A stretch of 64,000 nucleotides of DNA from Litorimonas sp051251645 (GTDB taxonomy: Bacteria; Pseudomonadota; Alphaproteobacteria; Caulobacterales; Maricaulaceae): assembly GCA_051251645.1 (NCBI GenBank), contig JBPOEY010000001.1:496001-560000 (forward strand), written 5' to 3'. A model generated the notes under the pieces. That model was not told the DNA's origin and made no database searches. It saw only the letters and a list, made by a program, of their open reading frames with translations. This document shows, piece after piece, positions 35,912-43,774 of the stretch. A program made the translations under genes and the position numbers. The stretch's first letter is position 1. Every line of letters begins with the position of its first letter.

Positions 35912-36931
35912 ATGACTTCCCTCGACGCTGCTGCCACAGTTATGGATGCTGAAATTGTTGAGACTCCGGAAACGGATACCGCTGAACTAACTGTGACGTC
36001 CATGTTGGATGGCTGGACTGATGACCATACAGCACGGTTCCAAAACGACATTGTGACCTTCCGTCATCGACTGGCTGAAACGGGTCTTTTTACAGATGCG
36101 GCCCTGATTGACCTCTTGGAACGCCATCCGGCCAATATGTTGGATGTCTGCACCATGGGCGCCACAAATGACCCGCTTTATCCCAACAAATTCAGAACAG
36201 GCGACTTTCGCGAGGCATCGGCCGCCGACCTTCTCGCAGCGGCGAAAGCGGGCAGCATTTGGATTAATGTCCGGAAGGCCATGAATATTCACGCGGATTA
36301 TAAGGCGGCTTTAAAACAAATGTATGGCGATCTGTCGGAGGCGACGGGCAACCGTGCATTTAACGCGAATGGCGGTGTCTTGATCAGCTCCCCTGTTGCG
36401 CGCGTGCCCTATCACTTCGACAAAACCGAAGTGATCCTTTGGCACGTCCGGGGGCAAAAAACCGTCCATGTTTGGCCCGTCTCCCAGGAGTTTATTCCGG
36501 ACCGGGCCGTCGAGGCAACCTTGACCAATATGATCGAGGATGACTTGCCTTATACGGCCGCGTTTGAGGACCATTCGACTGTGCTTCGCCTTCAGCCGGG
36601 GCAGGGGGCGACATGGCCGCTGAATGCGCCGCACCGTGTGGATAATGAAACCTTCTGTGTCTCGGTGACGACAGAATATTCAACGACTGAGAGTGCCACG
36701 AAAAATGCCGCCATGATGACCAATGCGACATTGCGCCGTTTCTTCGGGATGAACCCGCTATATGAGCGCGATGGCGCTGTCTCCCGTCGCCTGAAATCCA
36801 TCGCGGGCCGGGTGATCCGTAAAACGCCACTCGCTCTGAATATGACAGGGACCGATATGGTGACCTTTAAAATTGATGCGTCAGTGGAGGGTTATCTCGT
36901 GAATGTGGACCCGTTCGAGCGTAACTTCTAA
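35912..36931 (+). CDS. Cupin/JmjC-like Fe(II)/2-oxoglutarate oxygenase-type protein
   Basis: A 339-residue protein of the cupin-like/JmjC group. The double-stranded beta-helix core has a likely iron-binding facial triad: His168 and Asp170 (VPYHFDKTEV) and His241 (NAPHRVDN). VILWHVRGQKTVHVWP after the first pair is the usual JmjC-like strand. The N-terminal ~60 residues are acidic. Homologues are common in alphaproteobacteria and largely unstudied; hydroxylation of a protein or small molecule is inferred. Repeat copy B begins 33 bp after its stop. Confidence 0.8.
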   Translation: MTSLDAAATVMDAEIVETPETDTAELTVTSMLDGWTDDHTARFQNDIVTFRHRLAETGLFTDAALIDLLERHPANMLDVCTMGATNDPLYPNKFRTGDFREASAADLLAAAKAGSIWINVRKAMNIHADYKAALKQMYGDLSEATGNRAFNANGGVLISSPVARVPYHFDKTEVILWHVRGQKTVHVWPVSQEFIPDRAVEATLTNMIEDDLPYTAAFEDHSTVLRLQPGQGATWPLNAPHRVDNETFCVSVTTEYSTTESATKNAAMMTNATLRRFFGMNPLYERDGAVSRRLKSIAGRVIRKTPLALNMTGTDMVTFKIDASVEGYLVNVDPFERNF

Positions 36932-36963
36932 GCGGATTTAATCGACGCAGACCCCCACGTTCG

Positions 36964-37438
36964 ACCGCCCATCGCGGGGTCGGCAAACAACGTTTCGTGA
37001 TCAAAATGACACGAGCGCGGGGTCTACCCTGTGACGGATAGAGAATTGAGATACCGATTTACACAGGGTCGAACCCGCGCGCTTGGTGAACGCACCCGAT
37101 CAAAAACGCCGTGCCCCGACGGCCCGCTATGAGCTCACGCCGGTGACGATGAGACGGGACACAGGACTTTCGATCCCACACCCGCCAACCGCCCGATGTC
37201 GCGAAGGCGCACGGCGACGAGGTGTAAATCTCGCCGTTAATCCGCTCGTTCTCATCCGCTAATCGTCATCAGTCGTTCCGCCGGATGGAACCATGCGCGC
37301 CGCATTACCTCGCCCATCGTCCAGCCCACCAAACCCCCGCCAGCCTGAGAATAATGCCTCTCTCGTGTCCGAAGCGGGTGAGACTAACAGACCATGGTTT
37401 AGGTAAGCGGGGATGGGGTTGTGGGGATTGTCGCGGGA
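36964..37438 (+). repeat. 475-bp repeat, copy B
   Basis: Reverse complement of copy A (9483-9957), with identity over 36964-37380 and several substitutions in the last 58 bases. Pairing of the two copies is constant (the two coordinates always add to 46921), so there are no insertions or deletions. It lies between the cupin-like gene and the GNAT gene in a 656-bp region without protein genes; 37439-37587 shows nothing further. The reading frame 37285-37533 across its end is not a gene. Confidence 0.9.
37014..37083. other. Long interrupted hairpin inside the 475-bp repeat
   Basis: Three stacked stem blocks: 6 bp (agcgcg / cgcgct), 4 bp (gggt / accc) and 8 bp (accctgtg / cacagggt), separated by a one-base bulge and a small internal loop, with a 28-base terminal loop. 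The same structure is in copy A at 9838-9907. It could be the fold of an RNA, or a cruciform site recognised by a recombinase. There is no T run after it. Confidence 0.6.
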
Positions 37439-37587
37439 GCGGCCCGAAACACGAAGATAGGCGCGGACCTATCGCGTCTTTCCCCTGTTTTTGGATTTTG
37501 TCAGATCCTATTTATCCCTATTATTGTAAGTGAGACGTTTGAAAATCTTCTACTTCTGATTAAATCTTAAATGCGTTAGCAATAAAT

Positions 37588-38097
37588 ATGCTGATTCCAA
37601 AAATTCATACTGAGCGTCTGATCTTAAGAGCGCCGTGCTCAGACGACTATGAAGTCTATCAAGCCTTTTATCGCGATGAACAGGCATCTGCAGCCTATGG
37701 AGGCCCCTTATCAGACATGTTGTCTTGGAAGAAGTTGGCGGCTGATTTGGGGCATTGGTCGCTGCGAGGTTTCGGGATGTGGTCCGTGCAAGAACGGGAA
37801 TCGGGAGACATGATCGGAGGATGTGGTTTGGTCTGGCCAGAAGGCTATCCGCGATCAGAATTGACGTGGTGGATTATTCCAACAGCGCGACGAAAAGGCT
37901 ATGCGCGAGAAGCGTCAGAGGCCGTCATTCGCTTCGCTTACAAAGATTTGAAATGGAATATGGTCGAAACCCATATGAATGATGATAACATCGCGGCTAA
38001 GAAATTAGTCACGAAACTGGGCGGTATATTTTTAGAGCGAGCGAGTTTCCCCGACGGGCTTGATCGTAATGTCTATAAATTCCCGCAATCTATTTGA
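37588..38097 (+). CDS. GNAT family N-acetyltransferase (RimJ/RimL type)
   Basis: A 169-residue acetyltransferase. It begins IHTERLILRAPCSDDYE, typical of RimJ/RimL-like enzymes, and has ELTWWIIPTARRKGYAREASEA, the acetyl-CoA pyrophosphate loop (RRKGYA), and a later NDDNIAAKKLVTKLGG motif. The substrate is unknown. It is AT-richer than the core genes and lies between copy B and the enoyl-CoA hydratase fragment, so it is probably cargo of a mobile or recombining region. Confidence 0.9.
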   Translation: MLIPKIHTERLILRAPCSDDYEVYQAFYRDEQASAAYGGPLSDMLSWKKLAADLGHWSLRGFGMWSVQERESGDMIGGCGLVWPEGYPRSELTWWIIPTARRKGYAREASEAVIRFAYKDLKWNMVETHMNDDNIAAKKLVTKLGGIFLERASFPDGLDRNVYKFPQSI

Positions 38098-38108
38098 TGT
38101 CTCGTAAA

Positions 38109-38225
38109 CCCTACGTAGACCAAATAGGTTTCCGTCTTTCCAAAAAAACTCGCCACCCCTTTACGCCCTTCGTCGCTCCGTACACAGCGGGCGAAACGAT
38201 CTGCGGCGCGGTCAAGCGCCTCGTC
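38109..38225 (-). pseudogene. C-terminal fragment of an enoyl-CoA hydratase gene
   Basis: Read on the minus strand this gives DEALDRAADRFARCVRSDEG then RKGVASFFGKTE, which closely matches the last ~38 residues of the intact enoyl-CoA hydratase at 40421-41200 (DEALDRAADSFARCLRSDEG then REGVASFLEKRK). The nucleotide match is also clear (about 80% by eye). Only the C-terminal end is present, and it is joined directly to degenerate repeat copy C, so it is a duplicated remnant. Confidence 0.8.
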
Positions 38226-38236
38226 AGCCGCGACGC

Positions 38237-38370
38237 TGGGTGGAACCGCATGCGCCGCGTTAACTCGCACACCGCCAAACCCTCGCTAGCCTAAGAACAA
38301 TGCAGCCTCTCGTGTCCGAAGCGGGGGCATCAATAGCCTTATCACGGGATGAAATAGGCCAACCTAACGC
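38237..38370 (+). repeat. Degenerate partial repeat, copy C
   Basis: Partial relative of the 475-bp repeat in the same orientation as copy B. Bases from ggtggaacc to cgtgtccgaagcggg align with 37284-37378 with many substitutions and an about 10-base gap. The last 40 bases (catcaatagccttatc ... cctaacgc) match, as reverse complement, the segment left of copy A at 9403-9442. The rest of 38371-38630 contains no recognised gene. Confidence 0.65.
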
Positions 38371-38630
38371 ATGATTATCCGCTCTGGCGGCCACAGCATA
38401 AATCTATTCGTGTTCGCTCATATTCCAAGACGTCTGATAAGAAATTCATACTTTGTAACAAGCGCGGGAAGTCATGGACTTCCAAAACACGGCTCTGAAG
38501 CCACTCACATTGATGTGTCTGCCGTCAGTGTCGACGAGACAGATTTATGTCTGGACTAAGCGAGCACTTTTACTCACCTTAAATCTTATGGGGAGTCCTC
38601 ACGGTCACGGAGAACCCGCTTCGAAAGACA

Positions 38631-39635
38631 ATGATGATGAACAAAAACTCAAATACGGCAGAACTGACGACGCAGCCGCAATGGGTGCGCGGGCAGTTCT
38701 TGAGAGTATTTGCGGTAATTCTCTTCATGGCTCTCGGGTTTTACGGCCTCAGCTTGATGATGGGCGAGGGCACACAAGCCGTATCGATCGGTCTGGGGAT
38801 ATTAATTGTGCTTCCCTACGGGCTTGGCGGATTAGCGGCGTTGCTGATGAACCCAAGCGGAGAGAAATCGGGCACAGCCACGCTTGCCGTTATAGGTATG
38901 ATATTTTTGGTTTTACTGCTCGGCAGCATAATTTTGCGCGAGGGCGTGATTTGCATTATTATGCTGGCTCCACTCTGGATACTGAGTGCATTTCTTGGGG
39001 CGTTCACGGTCTCTAAGTTTCACGCCAAATTCCATCACAAGAATACTTTATCCAGTAGTCTTTTTGCGGCGCTCCCATTACTCGCTTTGTTCTTGGATAG
39101 TTATATCCCGCAAGAAACAGAGATATACACCGTCACCCGCACGATTAATATTGAAGCTGCCGCAGACGATATCTGGCCTCATCTGATCGAGCTTAACGGC
39201 CTAACGGAGGATGATGGGCGCTGGAACTTCACTCAAAATATTCTAGGAATCCCAAGACCTGCGTCTGCAAATGTCATTGGAACGGGAACAAATGCGGTCA
39301 GGAAAGCCCAATGGAGAGAGAATATATCTTTTGAAGAGCATATCACGACTTGGGCTGAAAACGATCGGCTTGAATGGATGTTCGTATTTCCCAATGATAG
39401 TGTTCATGCCTATACTGACAGACATATTTCGCCGGACGGACGCCATTTAAAAATCAAGAGTGGAGGGTATGCGCTTGAAAGCCGAGACGCGAGCCATGTA
39501 ACTCTCACATTAATGACAGACTACGCCGCGACGACACCTCTGAATTTTTATAGTGCTCTCTGGGGCGAGCTTATCCTTGGCGACTTACAAAATAATATTT
39601 TGAAAATTGTAAAAGACCGGGTTGAGGGCAGTTAA
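38631..39635 (+). CDS. Membrane protein with SRPBCC domain
   Basis: A 334-residue protein. Residues ~20-165 contain about five membrane helices (FLRVFAVILFMALGFYGLSL is the first). The C-terminal half (~170-334) has the pattern of an SRPBCC/START-like ligand-binding domain: TRTINIEAAADDIWPHLIEL at its start, NDRLEWMFVFPND in the middle, and a long C-terminal helix. Three consecutive ATG codons mark the start. The function is unknown. It is framed by repeat copies C and D and is AT-richer than the core genes. Confidence 0.75.
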   Translation: MMMNKNSNTAELTTQPQWVRGQFLRVFAVILFMALGFYGLSLMMGEGTQAVSIGLGILIVLPYGLGGLAALLMNPSGEKSGTATLAVIGMIFLVLLLGSIILREGVICIIMLAPLWILSAFLGAFTVSKFHAKFHHKNTLSSSLFAALPLLALFLDSYIPQETEIYTVTRTINIEAAADDIWPHLIELNGLTEDDGRWNFTQNILGIPRPASANVIGTGTNAVRKAQWRENISFEEHITTWAENDRLEWMFVFPNDSVHAYTDRHISPDGRHLKIKSGGYALESRDASHVTLTLMTDYAATTPLNFYSALWGELILGDLQNNILKIVKDRVEGS

Positions 39636-39647
39636 AGGCGTTATGTA

Positions 39648-39732
39648 AAAAACCCACCAGCCTGAGAATAATGCCTCTCTCGTGCCTGAAGCGGGTGAGC
39701 CCAACAGACCACGGTTCGGGTAAAAGGGGATT
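39648..39732 (+). repeat. Partial repeat, copy D
   Basis: About 85 bases (aaacccaccagcctgagaat ... ggtaaaaggggat) that align with copy B at 37330-37414 at high identity with about ten differences. It starts 12 bp after the SRPBCC gene. Bases 39733-39956 hold an open frame whose translation I do not recognise and do not call. Confidence 0.75.
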
Positions 39733-39956
39733 GAATTTTATTACTCGCTATCCCGTAGCTGACGTGCGGTGGCATAAGGTGGGGACGACGGGTGTGGTGG
39801 CGTTTTTGACGGGGCGGGAGATCATCCCCAAAGGAGACGTTAGACACAAAGTACGTTTCAATCGACAGCGATGCAGATTAACAGATGGCGGTTATGGTTT
39901 TTATACTGTCATTAGAATTGAAGCCTTGCCGTAAATCCAGTGTCTGTCGGCGAACG

Positions 39957-40424
39957 CTATCGCGCAGAGCTCTCTTCTAAGGCGGGTAGCCAATCAGCGA
40001 GCACTTCCGCGAACTCAGGAGACCCAGTGTAAAACTGCAGAACGGCTTTGGCGCGACTGGTAGAGAACATCTCAGGTACTGGCGCCATATATGAATGCCA
40101 CGTTTTCTCATCGAGACTCCCGGATTTGTACTGATGCCACGCAAATTCCCTAATTCTGATCGCCTTTATCAGTACCCAGACGAACCTGCGTTCATCTTCG
40201 GGCGTCAATTCGACATCATCAGGGATAAGATGAGGGTCAACGGAGTAAGTCATATAATCCGAGATTAACTCGAGATCTGAAGTGAGCAAAGCATGCCGCG
40301 AGCCCGTCAAAATGGCGTCCGTGTTTTGCCGAACCTGACGGGCGACATAAAATAGGGACGCAACAATGATCACGAAACCAAGTATGTCGGTGACGGTAGA
40401 GATTGCTGCCCAGTTTACGATCAT
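39957..40424 (-). CDS. Small single-span membrane protein, unknown
   Basis: A 155-residue protein with one N-terminal membrane helix (WAAISTVTDILGFVIIVASLF as span; residues ~5-26) followed by a soluble helical domain starting YVARQVRQNTDAI and containing RRFVWVLIKAIRIREFAWHQ. I choose the ATG at 40424, which overlaps the enoyl-CoA hydratase stop (ATGA), so it is translationally coupled. Similar uncharacterised proteins occur in marine alpha- and gammaproteobacteria. It lies at the junction of the patchwork region and the beta-oxidation genes. Confidence 0.7.
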   Translation of the reverse strand: MIVNWAAISTVTDILGFVIIVASLFYVARQVRQNTDAILTGSRHALLTSDLELISDYMTYSVDPHLIPDDVELTPEDERRFVWVLIKAIRIREFAWHQYKSGSLDEKTWHSYMAPVPEMFSTSRAKAVLQFYTGSPEFAEVLADWLPALEESSAR

Positions 40425-41200
40425 TGCGTCACCCAATGCGGTTTGCGTTTTTCCAGAAAACTCGCCACGCCTTCGCGGCCTTCGTCGCTCCGTAAACAGC
40501 GCGCAAAGCTGTCCGCGGCGCGGTCGAGTGCCTCATCTCGGCTCAGGGTCTTGCTGCCCAGAATGAGGGCTTTCGTCGCCGCGTTCGCGCCCGGCGCGCA
40601 TTTCATCACGCCTTTGCGCACCTGCGCGTCAACCGCGTCGAGGTCGTCGCTGACGTAATCGGCGAGACCCAATTTTTGCGCCTCTGTCCCGTCAAAGCGC
40701 GCGCCTGTCAGCATGATCCGCCGCGCCGTCGATAGTCCGATACGTCCAACCACAAAGGGCGCGATTTGCGCGGGCGGAATGCCGATCATGGTCTCCGTCA
40801 GGCTAAACTTCGCGTCCGGCGTTGTCGCAATGACATCGGCGCAACACATGAGGCCAAGCCCGCCCGCAATCGCGGCCCCCTCAACCAAAACCAATGTTGG
40901 TTTAGGCAGGTGATTAAATGTATCTAACATCGTGCCGATCCGGCGATTGAACGTAGCGGTCTCGGCGAGTGTCTTCTCGTCTGATTGATAAACCTGAAAG
41001 CTGTTCAAATCGCCGCCCGCGCAGAAAAACCCGCCGCGCCCGCGCATCGTCACGCCGCGCACAGACGTGTCTTCTGCAAGATCAGCAAAAGCCGCCATCA
41101 ATTCGTCGATCATAAGATCGTTCATGGCGTTGCGTTTGTCCGGACGGTTCAACCAAATCGTGGCCCAGCCGGAATGATGTTCAATTTGAAGAGTATCCAT
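40421..41200 (-). CDS. Enoyl-CoA hydratase/isomerase family protein
   Basis: A 259-residue crotonase-fold enzyme. The oxyanion-hole segments are GGFFCAGGDLNSF and EGAAIAGGLGLMCCADV, and SLTETMIGIPPAQIAPFVV is the region of the second oxyanion helix and active-site acids. It probably hydrates or isomerises enoyl-CoA in beta-oxidation. It is transcribed away from the thiolase cluster, with a 196-bp shared upstream region. Its own C-terminal end is duplicated as a fragment at 38109-38225. Confidence 0.9.
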   Translation of the reverse strand: MDTLQIEHHSGWATIWLNRPDKRNAMNDLMIDELMAAFADLAEDTSVRGVTMRGRGGFFCAGGDLNSFQVYQSDEKTLAETATFNRRIGTMLDTFNHLPKPTLVLVEGAAIAGGLGLMCCADVIATTPDAKFSLTETMIGIPPAQIAPFVVGRIGLSTARRIMLTGARFDGTEAQKLGLADYVSDDLDAVDAQVRKGVMKCAPGANAATKALILGSKTLSRDEALDRAADSFARCLRSDEGREGVASFLEKRKPHWVTQ

Positions 41201-41396
41201 ATGGCGCGCTTATTCGGTCTCCCGAGAGTTGCCAAGTGGAGGGGATTGCTCTGCGGAAGGGTGTAAAGGGCCGAAGGCGCTCGAACAGGGCACACACGCA
41301 TCACGTAGCTGTTTACGTTAACGTCAACTTGCAATGTGCGTCTCTGACCCGCAAAAGGGTTCTAGATTATAGATATACGCTAACCGGAGAACTCTC

Positions 41397-42572
41397 ATGC
41401 GCGAAGCCGTCCTCGTATCCACAGCCCGTACCCCCATTGGCCGGGCTTATCGCGGGGCGTTCAACGCCACGCCGTCTCCCTCCCTCGCGGGGCACTGTAT
41501 TGACCATGCCGTTAAGCGCGCAGGCGTTGATGGCGCCGAGATCGAAGATGTTGTTATCGGCTGTGCGCTGCAACAGGGTGTTCAGGTCACAATTGGCCGC
41601 AATGCCGTGCTCGCATCCAGCTTGCCCGTCACTGTGCCTGCCATGAGCGTGGACCGTCAGTGTTCCTCCGGCATGGTCGCCATCGGCATTGCCGCGCGCA
41701 AAATCATGTGCGGTGAAATGGATATTGCGATTGGTGGCGGTGTGGACAGCATCTCTATGGTCCAGACGCCAGAAATGCGGGTTGCCGCGGATCCAGCCGT
41801 CGTTGCCAAGCACCCGGCCGCTTACATGCCGATGTTGCAGACCGCCGAAATCGTCGCGTCTCGTTACGGTGTGTCACGTGAGCGGATGGACGAATATGCG
41901 CTGATGAGCCAGCAACGCACCCACGCGGCGCAACAGGCCGGAGCGTTCGACGCTGAAATCGTGCCGCTGACCACGACGATGAAAGTCATGGACAAGGCGA
42001 CCAAAGAGATTTCCGAACATGAAGTGACGCTCGAAAAAGACGAAGGCAATCGCCCATCGACAACACTCGAAGGTTTACAAGGGCTGAAGCCTGTTCTCGG
42101 TCCTGATAAAACGATCACGGCGGGTAACGCCTCGCAACTGTCTGACGGCGCGTCTGTGTCGGTCCTGATGGATGCGAAAACGGCGGAGAAACGCGGTCTT
42201 GAGCCCCTCGGCTATTACCGCGGTATGGCGGTTGCGGGTCTTGAGCCTGACGAAATGGGCATTGGCCCGATTTACGCCGTGCCAAAGCTGCTTGCACAAG
42301 CCGGTCTGAAAATGAGCGATATTGATCTGTGGGAACTGAATGAAGCGTTCGCCGTGCAGGTTCTTTATTGTGCTGACAAACTCGGCATTCCGATGGAGAA
42401 ATTGAACGTCAATGGCGGCGCGATCTCGGTCGGTCACCCGTATGGTATGAGCGGCGCGCGCATGAGCGCCCACGCGCTGATCGAAGGCAAACGTCGCGGC
42501 GCGAAATATGTGGTGTCGACCATGTGTATCGGTGGCGGCATGGGGGCAGCGGGCTTGTTTGAAGTCGCATAA
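41397..42572 (+). CDS. Acetyl-CoA acyltransferase (thiolase)
   Basis: A 391-residue thiolase II family enzyme that cleaves 3-ketoacyl-CoA. The nucleophilic Cys is in VDRQCSSGMVAI, the His in NGGAISVGHPYGMSGAR and the second Cys in CIGGGMGAAGLF; all three are present. WELNEAFAVQ is another family motif. It begins the rightward beta-oxidation cluster. Confidence 0.95.
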   Translation: MREAVLVSTARTPIGRAYRGAFNATPSPSLAGHCIDHAVKRAGVDGAEIEDVVIGCALQQGVQVTIGRNAVLASSLPVTVPAMSVDRQCSSGMVAIGIAARKIMCGEMDIAIGGGVDSISMVQTPEMRVAADPAVVAKHPAAYMPMLQTAEIVASRYGVSRERMDEYALMSQQRTHAAQQAGAFDAEIVPLTTTMKVMDKATKEISEHEVTLEKDEGNRPSTTLEGLQGLKPVLGPDKTITAGNASQLSDGASVSVLMDAKTAEKRGLEPLGYYRGMAVAGLEPDEMGIGPIYAVPKLLAQAGLKMSDIDLWELNEAFAVQVLYCADKLGIPMEKLNVNGGAISVGHPYGMSGARMSAHALIEGKRRGAKYVVSTMCIGGGMGAAGLFEVA

Positions 42573-42599
42573 AGGAGACCTAGGGTCGACAGATATTTC

Positions 42600-42737
42600 T
42601 GTCTCCCCCTCCGTCACTCGGACTTCGTCCATCGTGCCACCTCCCCCTGTCCGGGGGAGGAACATAAGTTCCGGTTCGTTTTTTTCCTCCCCCGGACAGG
42701 GGGAGGTGCTGAGCGCAGCGAAGCGGAGGGGGAGACA
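42600..42737. repeat. REP-like palindromic intergenic element
   Basis: A 138-bp nested palindrome in the thiolase-SDR gap. Outer arms tgtctccccctccg / cggagggggagaca (42600-42613 and 42724-42737); inner arms of 23 bp, perfect, beginning cacctccccctgtcc (42638-42660 and 42686-42708). G-tract and C-tract elements of this kind are a common intergenic repeat type in alphaproteobacteria. It is unlike the 475-bp family. Confidence 0.85.
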
Positions 42738-42859
42738 CAGATTTGAGAGTCCGCCTTAGGCGGTCTTCACATCACATACGCGGCCCATACCACGATCACC
42801 TTGCGCGCTCCGGCGCGTCAGAATAGCTAATCTACCACACCATTACACAAAGGCATTTC

Positions 42860-43774
42860 ATGTCAGTCGAGTTCAATAATCGCGTCGCTATCGTCACAGG
42901 CGCAGGGGGCGGCCTCGGTCGGTCCCATGCTTTGGCGTTGGCCCAACGCGGCGTCAAAGTTGTCGTCAATGATTTGGGCGGATCTGTTGACGGCACGGGT
43001 GGCTCGGAAACAATGGCGCAATCGGTTGTCAAAGAGATCGAAGCGATGGGCGGCGAGGCGATGGCCAATGGCGCCAACGTCACCAATCAAGATGAAGTCG
43101 AAGCCATGGTCGCTGAGACAATTGAGCGGTTCGGCAAGGTCGATATCCTCGTCAATAATGCGGGTATTCTGCGCGATCGGTCATTCTCCAAAATGACCAT
43201 GGCAGATTGGGATTTAGTGGTCGCGGTTCACCTAAAAGGCTCTGCGATCTGCACCAAAGCCGTGTGGAACCACATGAAAGAAAACAAATATGGTCGCATC
43301 GTCATGACGACCAGCTCATCCGGCATGTATGGTAACTTCGGCCAGACCAATTACGGCGCGGCGAAAGCGGGCTTGTCCGGCTTTATGCGCACGCTCTGCT
43401 TAGAGGGTGCGAAATATGACATTCGTATCAACACCCTGTCGCCTACGGCGCGGTCACGGATGACAGAAGGGCTGATGCCCGAAGAGATTTTGGCGCAGTT
43501 GCGTGTTGAGCCTGTGTCTCAAGGGCTGGTTTACCTCGTCTGTGACGACGCGCCAAACCGCGTGATCCTCGCAGCGGGTGCGGGCGGTTACGCGCTGACC
43601 AAAGTGTTTGAAACCCAAGGGATAAATTTGTCCGAAGGCCAGGCGACTGCGGAAAATGTCGCCGCGCATTGGGACGCGATTGCGTCCAATGACGGCATGG
43701 AAGAATATACGAATGGTGGCCAGCAGGGGGCGAAGTTCCTCACGCGCATCGCGAAGAAGGAGTTTGTCAAATGA
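42860..43774 (+). CDS. SDR dehydrogenase, MFE-2-like 3-hydroxyacyl-CoA type
   Basis: A 304-residue short-chain dehydrogenase. The cofactor motif is TGAGGGLGRSHA, followed by VNDLGGSVDGTG, a segment typical of the (3R)-hydroxyacyl-CoA dehydrogenase of peroxisomal MFE-2. The active site is Ser in TTSSSGMYGNFG and YGAAKAG. The C-terminal extension (LTKVFETQGINLSEGQ) is also MFE-2-like. With the MaoC-type hydratase in the same cluster it would make up the two MFE-2 activities. It overlaps the next gene by 4 bases. Confidence 0.92.
   Translation: MSVEFNNRVAIVTGAGGGLGRSHALALAQRGVKVVVNDLGGSVDGTGGSETMAQSVVKEIEAMGGEAMANGANVTNQDEVEAMVAETIERFGKVDILVNNAGILRDRSFSKMTMADWDLVVAVHLKGSAICTKAVWNHMKENKYGRIVMTTSSSGMYGNFGQTNYGAAKAGLSGFMRTLCLEGAKYDIRINTLSPTARSRMTEGLMPEEILAQLRVEPVSQGLVYLVCDDAPNRVILAAGAGGYALTKVFETQGINLSEGQATAENVAAHWDAIASNDGMEEYTNGGQQGAKFLTRIAKKEFVK

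Noticed and set aside
37285..37533. 82-codon open frame across the right end of repeat copy B
   Set aside because: The frame runs through the repeat and into unique sequence. Its translation has no recognisable fold, the same piece is not open in the other copies, and there is no ribosome-binding site.
38474..39016. 180-codon plus-strand frame overlapping the SRPBCC gene start
   Set aside because: It overlaps most of the membrane-helix region of the SRPBCC gene in another frame and has a random-looking translation.
39671..39934. 87-codon open frame starting in repeat copy D
   Set aside because: The first part is repeat sequence. The remainder could be the end of a lost gene, but no family was recognised, so it is only mentioned under copy D.
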